Source: Sodiomyces alkalinus F11
Lineage: Eukaryota; Ascomycota; Sordariomycetes; Glomerellales; Plectosphaerellaceae
Assembly: GCF_003711515.1 (NCBI RefSeq)
Contig: NW_021167080.1
Coordinates: 3,074,155 to 3,138,154, forward strand
Length of the DNA: 64,000 nt
Direction of reading: 5' to 3'
Part shown: piece by piece, positions 36,925-48,604 of the stretch
How the letters are laid out: every line of letters begins with the position of its first letter
How positions within the stretch are numbered: position 1 is the stretch's first letter
Notes under the pieces: generated by a model
The model's database searches: none
Told to the model about the DNA's origin: nothing
What the model saw: the letters and a program-made list of their open reading frames with translations, nothing else
Made by a program: the position numbers and the translations under genes

Positions 36925-37502
36925 GCTGGGTTGTTGCTTCGGATATTCCGGTGTTCTGTGGAGCGAGGAGGAGACAGTAGACTGCTTGTGAGGTTTTTAG
37001 ATTTCAGATTACGGAGTAGACGGAGAGATCGAAAGTCCAGAGAGCTATGCAAGACGGTGGTATAGGCAGATGACGAAGCCAGTAGGCGTCAACCCCTCAA
37101 TCATGATATTATACGGAGTACCTAATTACAGGTACATGTACAGCACTGTAGGAGTTCCCTCCCCTCTGACTAAGCCCCACAATGAGAGACCCCACCCTTG
37201 GAAGCTCTGACACAGTGTTTCGTCGTAAAAGACCTCCAGTGACGTCGTTTTGTTAACGTCGGGTTTTCGCAGAAATATGCCGCGGGGAACAAGCACCGCG
37301 GTATCATATTGTACTGGATGGGTTACCCTAAGATACTAATTACCGGGAGGGACTAATAACTAACATCTTCTCTGGGCCCTTGCGCAATTCACAACGCTGT
37401 CCACACAACCACTTCCGCTACTTAATATTATCTTCTCCCCATTGACCGACTTGTCGACCTTTTTACATTCTCAAAGTAACCTAACCTGGTAGCCTGCTCT
37501 TC
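36925..37502. promoter_or_regulatory. divergent upstream region of AIM7 and the CinA-like gene
   Basis: This 578-base gap holds both promoters. Upstream leader exons of AIM7 may lie at 36925-37060, since its start codon directly abuts an intron. A string GGAGTACCTAATTACAGGTAC near 37114-37134 belongs to the spacer palindrome family. Nothing else is recognised. Confidence 0.5.
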
Positions 37503-39165
37503 ATGTTTTCGCGCCTCTCCCAGATCACAAGACACCTCTCGGCAGCGTCTCCGATTCGGACCCCCAAGCGACCCGCCCTCATCAACAACACCAACGGCCT
37601 GGCGCGGAGTATCATGGCTTCTGCCGACGAACGCAATTCCCGGACCATCCACACCGCGGCATGCTTGATTATCGGCGATGAGGTCCTCGGCGGAAAGGTC
37701 AGTCAATGACGAATCAATTTGTTCATCTATTGACTATCCCCCTGAAGACTGACCGCCTCGGACCCTTGGCACAAGTAGACCCTAGATGTGAGTGAGGGAA
37801 CCATTTTCTATCCCACCCGAAGACATCTCGGTTTGTCCCTAGTTACCGGCTGCATGGTCCCTCTAACGACGGTGTGATGTCCGTCTCTTACAGACCAACT
37901 CCGCTTATATGGCGAAATGGTGTTTTTCTCTCGGCATCGTACGCCCCCCCCCTGCTTCAAGGCCCCCTACTTCACGGCCCCCTAGTCGCCAGAGTCTAAC
38001 GCCAGGGGCCTGGGATAGAATCTCAAGCGCGTTGAAGTCATTGAGGATGTGGAGAGCGAAATTGTTGAAGCTGTAAGGAGGCTGAGTGACCGTTACGACT
38101 TTGTCGTGACCAGGCAAGTTGCTCGCGCCTTGGCAATTCCTCCTATTCACCTGGTACCTCGGGGGTGTGTAGCTAACTTGGAGTTTCTTGGACAGCGGCG
38201 GCATCGGACCAACGTATGTATACACAGTCTGAGATTCATGCTCCGTGCCTCGGCCATCTCCGTTTTCCTTTGCTTTTCCTTCTTCCTCGTCATGTGTATT
38301 TACATCAAGGTACGAATCCTAACTCTGGCAGACACGACGACATCACGTACGAGTCCATCGCCAAAGCATTCAGCCTCCCCCTCCTCCTGAACCAAAAGGC
38401 CTTCGAGAGGATGAGGAGGCTCTCGAAACCGCATCCCTCCCAGCCCGACTTTGACTGGGACACCGACTCGCCCGCGCTCCGGGCCAGGCTGCGTATGGCC
38501 ATCCTGCCCACGGACGAGACGCGTGACCTGAGCAAGCAGTTTCTCTTCCCGCATGATGATCTATGGGTCCCTGTCACGGTTGTCAACGGCAACGTCCACA
38601 TTCTTCCCGGTGTGCCGCGGCTCTGTGAGTAGTCCTCCACACATTCATGTCCTTTTGGGCAATTAAGAAGAAGAAGAAAAAACGGGGGGCAGTCGTGGAT
38701 TACAAGGCTGACATAAGGTCTCGGTACGCAGTCGAGAATCTCCTGGACGGATTGAAGCCGGTGATTGTACCCCGGCTGACGGACCCGGACGGCAAGGGCC
38801 TCGCCCGAGTATTGATCTCTACGCCCTTGCCCGAGAGCGCCGTCGCCGATTACCTCACCCAACTGGCGGCCAAGGTGGAACCCCAGGGTGTCAAGGTCGG
38901 CAGCTACCCCCGATGGGAGCAGAATGGCATTGTCACGCTTGTTGGTCGGTAAGGTCGTCTCCATTCCCGAAAAAAAGAAGCCTCGACGGTGTCGAGAGTT
39001 CCGTTGTCCCTCCCCGCGACTGACACCCGTTCTGCATGAAGAAACCACGAATACATTGAGAGCATTGTGCCCGATGTGGTTGAAGGGGTCAAAGGGAGGC
39101 GTGTTGCCGTCGAGGGCGAAGACGACGTGCCTTCAGAGGAGAGGGCAAAGCCTAACAGCGACTAA
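37503..39165 (+). CDS. MoaB/Mog-fold (CinA N-terminal-like) molybdopterin-binding domain protein
   Basis: Predicted 331-residue protein with a MoaB/Mog (MoCF_biosynth) domain like the N-terminal half of CinA and of animal FAD synthase FLAD1; substrate unknown. Eight exons: 37503-37697, 37779-37787, 37894-37938, 38019-38113, 38196-38213, 38332-38624, 38732-38948, 39042-39165. Joined signature segments: CLIIGDEVLGGKTLDTNSAYMA (split by introns), NLKRVEVIED, FVVTSGGIGPTHDDITYE, ILPGVPRLFENL. Two exons are tiny (9 and 18 nt), and intron 4 starts GCAAGT, a GC-AG intron. The N-terminal 38 residues are Arg/Ser-rich without acids, suggesting a mitochondrial presequence; Met39 (MASADE) could start a cytosolic form. 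I do not know its cellular role. Confidence 0.85.
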
Positions 39166-41046
39166 GCGAGGGATGTCATATGGGCGGTTCTTTTACGCTT
39201 TTTACGTTGGTACGTTCTGCTCGCAGTAGACGAAAGAAATGCAATAAGGGGGGGGGGGGCTAAGGCGCTACGGACGATGAAGAGGGTATGCGAAGTGCTG
39301 AGTGTGGCAATGATGAGATGATATTCGTGTATCAATACTTTGTCCGAGGGACGTTGTTCGGAGTTTGACGAGCAGATTGCTGTATGCTCTACCTTAGGTT
39401 GGCTGGAAAGAGACGGTGAAGAGGGCAAGGAAACTAAGGTAAGGTATATAAGCTAACGTGCGATGTTCCTCGGGACAGTGTAGATGGGGAATCTGGACAG
39501 TGTGGAGTACCCGTACCGTATACATACGCTGACCCACTCGGTGCAGTTAAGATAGTCCAAGCTCTCTGCACTAATTAATAGCTTGGAGGAGAACGCAGTA
39601 CAAGTATCATGAGCTATCGGCAGGTACTTCAGAATCAGCTCCAGCAAACGCATAACAAACATCCAACGAATGCAACGAAATGCATGGTCAAATCAGCTAC
39701 TCCAATCCATCCAGACCCCACATTGATTTTCAAGATTCGCATAAACAGGACCATTCTGGACTTGGCTTGTCTTCCTGTCATGCAGCCAGACTTCCTACCT
39801 ACCTTAGGTACCTAGGGAGGAGGTACAGTATGTACAGCGCAGCGGTACTAGCTAAGGTAGGCTAGGACGAAGGATATAATATGGCGGGGTTAGCGTTTAA
39901 TACCTTAATACCTTAGGGGACGGGTCACGAGTTCCCACTCATTACCGTGCGAACTTGATTCCCAAGTTAGTTAGGCCGTCCGTCCACCAGCACCACGGTC
40001 CAGGGCCTGCTTTTCTCATCGATCGCCTGCACTCAACAGAGAAGAAGATCTTTCCAAAGACGTCACGTCACGTTTGTACACCGTAGCACCACCTCAATGT
40101 GGCGTTCTCGGAGTCAAAAGGCAAGGCAGCACCAGAACGTTTGATGGTCGTTCTCCTGATCCCCATCTGCCATTCTAGGCGCTAGATGATGTTGGCCTTG
40201 GACCTATCAACGCCTTATACCGCTCTTTTTAACACAAGAGCGAGCCAACGGTTGCCAATCTCCCACCCGCTTCTGGTCCCAGAGCTCATAGAAGCACAGG
40301 CCAGGACGAACCAGAGCCAAGGATTGAACCGTTACTTTGTAGCGAATTGAACCCCCCAAACCCCTCCCCCAATTCCCTTAGTCCCGGCTCCATCTCCACA
40401 TGTTACCTAGGGGGGTAGGTTGTACATTGACAATCCCCAATCAAAGTAGTCATCTACAATCAGTATTGCCCTTTTTCCAGATCCCACAGTGCATCTTTAA
40501 GTACCTTCAGAAGTAAATGTACATTCATCCGCTGTGGTCAACCGGGCTGAGCACCAATAAGGTAACCAGACCCTATCCTCAGCCCGGTCACATCCCTTTC
40601 CTTCTTCCCCAGTCTCTTCTCTTTCTCTTCTCTTTCTTCTCCATCTCCAACCAGAACCGAATCGAGCCTCCTCTCACCTCCCTACGTCCTCCTCTTCCGT
40701 CCTCCCGTTTTCGGTTTTCGGGGTTTTCACGACAAACAACATTGACCCGGCGATCATTTTTTTTTTTTTCGATTTTTGCCTCCATTCATCATCTCCCTTA
40801 CGACGACTTGGGCTACGGACCTTGCATTTACTTGCTTTTTGCTTCTTTTTTGAGACTTCAATCTCATCTTCCAGTCGCGCCCTCGTTTGTCCATCGAATC
40901 GCCCTTTCGCTCCTCCGCAATTCAACGGGTCGACTCTCGGTCAACCACCTACGATCCTCTTTCGATACCCAAACCCCACAACCGTTACCTTGTTTCTTTA
41001 GACGGATTGCCCAGAGAGCAATTTCCGTCGACCTTAACTACACATA
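39166..41046. other. spacer and RAS1 upstream region
   Basis: No gene is supported in this 1.88-kb stretch. It contains a G run at 39249-39259, several TACCT/AGGTA palindromic strings (39390-39450, 39796-39816, 39850, 39900, 40405) and a long pyrimidine-rich leader from about 40595 to 41000 with T and CTT tracts directly before RAS1. The leader length suggests a long RAS1 5' untranslated region. Confidence 0.6.
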
Positions 41047-42098
41047 ATGGCCTCTCGGGTGCGTTGAATCCATCCCTTCGATGGATATGCCATGCCGCCC
41101 ACCAATGTACCAATTGTGGACGGTTGGACCATATCTTTAATGACGTTCAGCGGCTAATTGTGCGCCGCTCTACTATAGTTCCTCAGAGAATACAAGCTTG
41201 TCGTTGTCGGCGGCGGTGGTGTCGGCAAGTCATGCTTGACCATTCAGCTCATTCAAAGCCACTTTGTCGATGAGTATGATCCGACCATTGAAGGTAAGTC
41301 TCCTTTTTTTGTTCTTCTTTTTTTCTTTTTTTCTTTTTTTCTTCTTTTATTCCTTCTTCTTTCCCTCCTGGACAAACCGCCCGCCCTGACAAAGTTTTCG
41401 CTGCTTTCTAGACTCGTACCGCAAGCAGTGTGTCATCGATGATGAGGTGGCTCTCCTCGACGTCCTCGACACCGCCGGCCAAGAGGAATACTCGGCCATG
41501 CGCGAACAGTACATGCGAACCGGCGAGGGCTTCCTGCTCGTCTACTCCATCACATCCCGCCAGAGCTTCGAGGAAATCACAACCTTCCAGCAGCAGATTC
41601 TCAGAGTCAAGGACAAGGACTACTTCCCCATGGTCGTCGTCGGCAACAAGTGCGATTTGGTGGGCGAGAGGGAAGTCACACGGCAAGGTACGAATACGAA
41701 CTTTTCTGCGTGGGATTGTGTGGGAATGGAATGACACGCCCCGAGCGACCAGTCAATTGTCATGTCATGCATGCCTTTTCTCCTCCCTACCTTGCAGCAA
41801 AACACAACTCTTCGCTCTCGGCTAGCACATCTTTGCTGACATACGTATCTTTGCAGAGGGCGAGGCCCTGGCCAAGTCGTTCGGCTGCAAGTTCATCGAG
41901 ACATCGGCCAAGTCCCGGATCAACGTCGAAAGGGCCTTCTACGATCTTGTCCGCGAGATTCGACGGTACAACCGGGAGATGCAGGGCTACTCGACCGGCA
42001 GCGGTGGCCCCGCCGGCGCCAACGGATCCATGAAGCCCCTGGACGTGGAGGATGGCGAGCGGGACGCGGGCTGCTGTTCCAAGTGCGTGCTAATGTAA
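41047..42098 (+). CDS. RAS1: Ras small GTPase
   Basis: Fungal Ras that couples nutrient and light or stress cues to cAMP and MAPK signalling, anchored to the plasma membrane by lipids. Four exons (41047-41058, 41179-41293, 41412-41687, 41857-42098) give 214 residues; the first exon codes only MASR. Motifs: GGGGVGKS at 15-22, effector YDPTIEDSY at about 37-45, DTAGQE from 62, NKCD at 121-124, ETSAK at 149-153. The C-terminus is the CAAX box CVLM with two upstream cysteines (207-208) suited to palmitoylation. [18 protein letters not shown] and the [15 protein letters not shown] segment are of the Neurospora ras-1/Aspergillus RasA type rather than the Rap-like or Ras2 type. No activating substitution is seen at the glycines or at Gln66. 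Confidence 0.96.
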
Positions 42099-43560
42099 AC
42101 GCAACGCCTCACCGCGACCGCGCGCACATCTGGGAAAGCACATACCTTGGAACGCAACGAAAAACGAAAAAAAAAAACCCCCCCGGAATTTATTCGATCG
42201 ACGGGGGGCCAGGAAGGATGTGGAAGGAGGGGGGAAAGAGTCCAGCTGGGGCGGGAAGAGAAGGTGAACGTTTGGACGGCCCGCAGTGCGTTCCTCAACC
42301 CATGACGGGGATCACAACGCTTTTTTACTGTTGCAGGGTTTCTTTGGAGCATTTTTGGTGCGGACGGGGGTGTCAGCAGAAAACCCTTTCCGAGATACCC
42401 CTCGTGTTGACGCCCCTTCTCGGTATGTTGGCGTATGCTTGGGGCTCAGGCAGATGGCAGCAGTCACAAGAAAACCCTTGACTTCCTTTTCTCTCTCTTC
42501 GTCTCAGTTCCCTCTACAGAAATGCGCGCGCGCTTTGCTCAACTTCGACGACACTAAACCACGCGACATGGGACCCACGATCCGGACGACCGAGCATCAC
42601 CCTCACTATGAGACCAAAAGAAAAAAGAAATGGGAGTTTGGTTGTCTGCATTGTTCACCAGGCGCATGGACGGGAGGAGGGAGTGGGAGAGGTGAGGCGA
42701 GGCACGTCAAAGATATAATTACCGTGGTCGTTATATTGGACGATGACAGCAGCCCATGCACGTCTCGAGGTGGTTCTGGGGCCTCGTGTGAGGAAGGACG
42801 ATTCTCATTATTCTCACTTCTCTTCAGGATATGGTGTCTGGACTTATTTTTTTTTAGTATTTTTCTTTTCTTTCCTTTTTTTTAGCCCCCTTTCCCCCTT
42901 TTCTTCTTCTTCCATCACTCCTCGTTTTCTACTCCCTTCGCTGTAATTCCTTGTATTTATTAGGCAGCTAGCCAGTCTCCATGTCGGAAATGCTTCTGAT
43001 CTTTCCTCGTTACCGTTCACTGACCTCTTTCACGTTATCCCTTCGCTTTGTACGGTGAGTGATGCGTCCAGGTGGGAAGATCGGCGGTTGCAGATGGCGA
43101 GGAGGAGTGCCGCCCCCTGACCATCTTCGACTCGGGGGCGATCCTCGACCAAAGGCACTCGACTCACACTGACACACACACCGTGGATATGGCACACAAT
43201 GAATGTGAGGACTTTAAGAGACTACCTACTCGTGTGGTCTCAGTCGAAAGAGCCAAAGCATCCACGGTTCCAAGTCGAGACTACAGCTCGAACTCTGCAG
43301 AGGTTTGTGTGAAAGGACGGCGGGACAAGCCATCTCCTACAATTCCACTGGCAGCATGCGAAGAGGAAGCTCTAGAGTATCACTAACAAGATATTGACTA
43401 CCGCGCAATGCTAACAGATGATCAAAGAAGAATGCTCCATGCCAAATCTATCCGGTCACTTCACCCCTGACCTGTCTCGGGTCGTGTTTTTCATCCCTAG
43501 TCCTGAACGCCGGCCGACTCCTCGCTCCCTCGCAGCAAGATCACCTCCTCATCTTTACCA
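42099..43560. other. convergent spacer between RAS1 and the zinc-cluster gene
   Basis: A frame of about 200 codons on the plus strand (42286-42885) has no motif and ends in a T-rich stretch translating as Phe-rich, so I treat it as chance. The region carries A/C runs after the RAS1 stop (about 42165-42186) and a T-rich block at 42840-42905. I see no gene. Confidence 0.6.
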
Positions 43561-46500
43561 TTAATGGACGGCCACGGTTGGATTTCGAACCAGAGAACCG
43601 TCGCCCAAACCAAGTCCAGAATCGGGGAACCACTTGTCATGCCAAGCCTCATAGCCGGGGAACAAGGTGGGCGCGTTCTCCCCGGGATCGACAACACGGG
43701 TTTGGCAGTTGAGGCAGAAGAAGATGGACGGGTCCTTGTTACTCTGGCCCTGTCCCATCTGTTGCGCCTGCTGCTGCAACGGAGGCTGCCCATGAACAGG
43801 ACCATGCCCATGACCATGACCACGACCATGAGCATCGCCGACACCCCCCGCCGCGCCGCGCCGCCTCTTGCAAAACATGCACTGGTCCGCCGCAAAGTTG
43901 GTCAGCTGCCACTCCTTCACGAGCGCGGTCTGCATGACGAGCCGGTCGGCCAGGAGGTAGCGGTGCGCGGAACACAGGCGGCGGCCGAACAGCTTCTCGC
44001 CGCACCGGCACCCCGTCAAGGGGTGGGGTGCGAGCTGGACGCCGCCCTTGTTCAGCTCGTCGGCGGCGCAGTCGCCGCAGGCGTAGCTGCGCATGTCGAG
44101 CAGCTCGCCCTTCTCCAGGCGCGCGGGGCCCTCGAGCACGTTCTGCTTGCTTTCGCGGTGGCAGCCGTCGCAGACCTTGGCGTAGGTGTCTTGGTTGGCG
44201 ATGTGTTGGCGGCTGGCGCAGACGTGGGATTCGAGGCAGACGGTGCCGCAGGGCTGTGGTGTGTTGGTGGTGTTGATGCCGGCTTGTCCCTGCCCCTGCC
44301 CCTGCCCCTGGCCCTGGGTCTTGGGCTCTTCACAGTCCCCCCATTTGTAGGTCCCCAAGTCCGGAACGTCCGGGATGTCGCGGAGGACGTTGACGCCCGG
44401 CTTCTTCCACTGCGTAAGCAAGTGGCGCGCGCGCTGCTCGCTCGTGACGGCGTTGTCGTGGTGGCTCACGAACGGGTGGCGGCTAGCCGCGTCCGCCGAT
44501 TCCTGCTCGTCCATCTGGAGGAGGACGACCTCGGGCTCGGGAACCTGGAACATGCTGCCGGTTTCCCTGTCGAAGGGCAGCGCGTGGTCCGCCGTGTGCA
44601 GGGCGACGAAGCAGGTCCGGGTATGCATGAGCAGCTTGAGCTCGTCGGCGATGGCCCTGTCCCTGTCGTCGTTTGCGTCCTGGACCAGCGGGTCCAGCGA
44701 AGAAGAAGCAGGCTGGTCGAAGGGGTTGAACCAGTCTTGGTCGTTTACCCAGTCGCCCAGGCCGTCGGCGTCGGTCATGTCCATGTCGTTTAGGGCCTCG
44801 GCCCAGTCGACGAATTCCTGGCCTTGCGACGCGGCCCCGCCGCCTACTATGATGTTGGACCTGGCGGAATCTGGGGAGCCGGCGGCGGCGTTGACCGGTG
44901 GCGTCGGGACGTTGGTCTCCTCCGGCTGGGGTTGCTGCTGCTGCTGCTGCTGTGGGACGCTTCCCATCCCCGACTCGAACCCGTCGCCGGTGAAAACCAG
45001 GGGTTCACCCGGGGGCAAAGGAGTCAGGCCGAAATCAAGTTGCGGATCCAGAGCCAGATCCAGGGGAGGGAGGGAGGACGGGTCCTGTTGGCCGAACCGC
45101 AAGCCGCCGCCGTCCTGCTGGGCCGTGTTCCCCGCCATGCTGTGCCGCCAGTCGTACAACCTCGGCCTGACCCGACGCAGTGCGTGAGTGGAAGTCCAAT
45201 TCTTCTGCCTCTTCTTCGCGCTCTTGGCGAAATTCGGTAGCTCGCCCCTCGGGACGTAGACACCCCAGATGGGCAACGGGGGACCGACGAGCATGTCGTC
45301 GGGAATCTCGCTCCGGTCCGAGTTGACGCCGTCCGGCCCGTAGCCCAGGGCCATGTAATAGGGCGGAGGGAGCCGGTCGACGGGGACGATGCCGGAATCC
45401 TGTAGCTTGGACCGGTGGAACGTGCCCGGCGCGAGGTGCGGCTCGTTCGACGGGGCGAGGACGTCGCACTGGTCCCCGTGCTCGGTACAGCTGTCGCAAG
45501 GGCGCTGGCGGTCGCAATACCGGCCGTGGTCGGCACAGGCGCCGCAGGTGGGGAACTCCATGTCGTCGCGGTCCCCCGTGCCGTAGCCGACGAGCTCCTT
45601 GTCGACGTAGCGCAGCTGCACGGCGGCGACGCTTTCGGCGACGTCGTCCTCGATCATGGCCCACTGGTTCGGCGCCTGGTGGTGCGGGACGCAGGGGAGG
45701 CCCCAGCCGGTGCAGCGCACGCAGGCGAAGCCTTCGAAGCCGGCCCAGACCTTGCACTTCTTGTCGGCGGTGAACTGGCACGCCACGCAGCTGCCCCCTT
45801 CGCGCGGCACCGTGGGCCCGCGGCCGGGGAGCGGGGTGCTCCAGACCTGGTCGACGACGCGGTAGTCGTCCTCGTAGTCGCAGCAGGGCACGCCGTCGTC
45901 GACGCAGGTGGTGCACTTGGCCATGGTGAGGCGCACGTCGTCGGTCCAGGAGCAGTAGGATCTCTTGATGGTGCAGTGCTTGCAGCGACGGCGCCAGAAG
46001 ACGGGGTGGGCGAGGCCGAAGGTCTCTTTCGTGGGACGGCGCCACATGGTGATTCGTCTCCGCTGGCCTTCTTGCTGCTGCCCTTGTTCGCCTTGGCTCT
46101 GGTTCTGGTTCTGGCTCTGGTTCTGGTCGATGAACTGCAGCTGCGACTCATACACGCACACCTCGCCCCGAATCCGACACACCATACACCCGATCCGCAC
46201 CTCCGGGTCGACGTCGCACATGCGCAGCCCGTTGAACCGGTTACACCCCTGACACCGGAAGGTCCGGACCTTGGTGAGGCGCGGGATGTCGACGAAGTTG
46301 TTCCGCGTGTGCTTGTTGCGGAGCCGCCAGTACTCGACGCCCTGCACCACGCAGCCGTGGTCCGGGTCCTCGCGCGCCCGCGCCGTCGTGCACTGCGAGC
46401 ACTCGATGCGCCGCTCGTGGTCGGCCGTGCAGTCCTTGTTCTGCGCCTTGCAGTAGTCGCAGGGGCCCGACAGCGTCTCGAATTTCTTCTGCTTCTTGGC

Positions 46501-47133
46501 CCGGTGCCCTCCCGACGACGAGGAGGAGGACGGATCTGCGGCTGCTTCGGCCTCTTCGTCCGTGGAATCGCCTTCCCTGTCGGCGAGTTGTTTGAACTTG
46601 CGCTTGCTGCTCGCCGGCTCATCTATGCACTCTTGGTTTGTCTCCTGGCAGTGCAGGCACGGCCGGACCGGCGTGCAGAGGCGGTGTTTGATTCGGCAGC
46701 CCTTGCATTTCGGGGCTGTGAAGCGGCCTGGCTTGCCGTCTGGTTGTTGAGGGGGGAATTGGGCTTGCGCTTGCGCTTGGCTGTTGGTGCCCGGGTTCCA
46801 CTGGAGGAGGTTGTAGCCTTGCTGGTTCTGCTGTGCCTCCGCCTCTTGTTGTTGTTGTTGCTGCTCTAGCTGATAGTAACTGTCTACTTGGTCATATGGC
46901 GGGAACTGCCCAATTGGTAGAGGGGGTGCCGGGTAGATGAAGCCAGATGCAATCCCTCCGGTCTCCTGTTGTTGTTGGTCATCCTGGGTCTCGTAGGGGA
47001 GAGGGGCATTGCTTGTCGATTGCGCCGTACTCGAGCTGAACAGACCCGGGTTTGGATTCGGATAAAAGAGATCTTGCTGTTGTTGACCTTGACTTTCGGT
47101 CTCCGCTGGTATGTTGAACAGATTTGTTGTTGT

Positions 47134-47213
<80 letters not shown>

Positions 47214-47307
47214 GCTGTTGGCTTGATCCTCCGCTTCCTTCGCCTTCCCCTGAGCTGCCTACCACTCCCCCCAAGAAATCGGGGAATGGGAATGGGCTTC
47301 CGGACAT
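43561..47307 (-). CDS. polyQ protein with six tandem Zn2Cys6-like modules
   Basis: Single exon, 1,248 residues; I do not recognise a named family. After a Gln29 tract (residues 30-58) and Gln-rich region come six six-cysteine modules. Module 1 (C201, 204, 211, 217, 220, 227) and module 6 (C588, 591, 598, 604, 607, 614) match the Zn2Cys6 spacing CX2CX6CX5CX2CX6C exactly; module 1 has the basic RIKHRL loop typical of DNA binding. Modules 2-5 (starting C283, C352, C442, C507) keep the paired CX2C ends but have longer centres. An acidic-aromatic segment near 830-865 (FVDWAEALNDMDMTDADG...WFNPFD) resembles an activation domain. The C-terminus (about 1017-1225) is a second Cys/His-rich region including CGTVC, CDGC, CGDC, CRCG, CMFC and CLNC pairs. 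Probably a nuclear regulator, by inference only. Confidence 0.85.
47134..47220. repeat. CAA/TTG repeat encoding Gln29
   Basis: Eighty-seven bases of almost pure TTG on the plus strand code for 29 consecutive Gln in the zinc-cluster protein, with a single CAG interruption. It is the longest trinucleotide tract in the window. Confidence 0.95.
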
Positions 47308-48604
47308 TTTCCCCCGTAGTAAGACAAGAAATGCACAAGAAGATCCAATGCTTTATTTCTTACATGCGAATGTGTGTGTAAGTGAAGAAAACTCCGGGCA
47401 TCGCATCACCTTCAAGACGCATACACTGAGGGGGCAACACCTATTAAATGAAGCTCAATCCACCCCACCTCTCCCTTCCTCTCCTACGGCATCGATCATT
47501 GTGACAAAGACGGACGAAAGAGTAACGGGAATTAAAAAAAGGAAGTCATGCAGAGCAAGGAGAAAGCAAAAAGAACCCCCCCAAAGCATCCTCTCTCTCT
47601 CCTCTCTCTCTTCCCCCCTTTCACCTGTCTTCAAAGGTCAATGAGGTGTCTTTGTTGTCGGCCTTTGGCAAGCGGCAAAGGGCCGGAATGTGTGCTTCTT
47701 TGTTCAGCTCAACTGACTTTGTTTCTTTGCAGGCCTCGTCCCTGTCCCCGTCCTCGTCCTCGGGCTACTGACGGATCCGGAGTCTTTCGCTGATGCACCA
47801 ACACCAACACCCATTCATTGCTTTTCCTTGTCTATGCTAACACTGTAGGCAAGTCGGGCCTGAAAGGAACGCCGAGGACATGTGAGGGGCGGCTTGAATG
47901 GGAGTGGCTTGGATGCTAATTATGTCGTATGCTCGTCCAAGGGGGCCCATGTTCACTCTTCCAGACTACGTGTCCCAGCCTATTGTCCAGCTGAGAAGCA
48001 CGAGAATGAAGATATAGGCCTCTTGATGATCGAGAAAGGCGTCTAAAAAAAGAAGAAAAAAAGAAAAGAAAAGAAAAACTCAGTAAATCTCAAGTGTCAC
48101 TTATATTCTGCAACTCCTATGCAAACCAGTGATGAACCACCATTAAACTACTTTTCAGCCAAAGCACAGATGCCAGATGCCAGGTATAATAGCTCTCCAT
48201 CTCTCCACCAGACCAGACCGAGGCCCACGGATTCGGGGGTATCAAAAATGAGTGTCAAGGGGTATCACGCGGTAGGGTTCCAAATCCATCCATCCGTTGC
48301 GAAAAGTCAACTCCAAGCCAAAGACCAAAAGACCAAAATACCATTATTTTCCTACCATCATCGTTGGTTGCGTGTACCCTCATGCGGTAAATGTAAAAGA
48401 GTGTGGTTGAATCCGTGAATCTCGCCTCATGTCCCCCAGAAAAAAAAAAAAAAAGGCCCGTGGTATATATAAGCATGCTCTCTCGGGTTCCCCATGAAAG
48501 TGAAACGATGAGAGGAACATAAATGAAGGAATGTCATGAATTATTAGGTCGTGAGGTAAAGCAAGGTGGTCGAACCGTCGGATCGAAGAGGTGAGAGAGG
48601 TTTT
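47308..48604. other. promoter of zinc-cluster gene and 3' region of wall-protein gene
   Basis: No gene is supported in this 1.3-kb spacer. It includes CT-rich stretches at 47585-47625, an A-rich run at 48043-48078 and another A run at 48439-48453. The left part is the promoter of the zinc-cluster gene. Confidence 0.6.

Noticed and set aside
38647..38731. Separate gene starting at 38647 with a Lys-rich N-terminus
   Set aside because: That ATG lies in an intron of the CinA-like gene; splicing restores LPGVPRLFENLLDG.
42286..42885. 199-codon frame downstream of RAS1
   Set aside because: No motif, ends in a T-tract read as Phe-rich sequence, no sign of a promoter or splice-extended domain.
45415..46869. 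Plus-strand open frame of 484 codons antisense to the zinc-cluster gene
   Set aside because: Composition is a codon-bias shadow; the ordered cysteine modules are on the minus strand.
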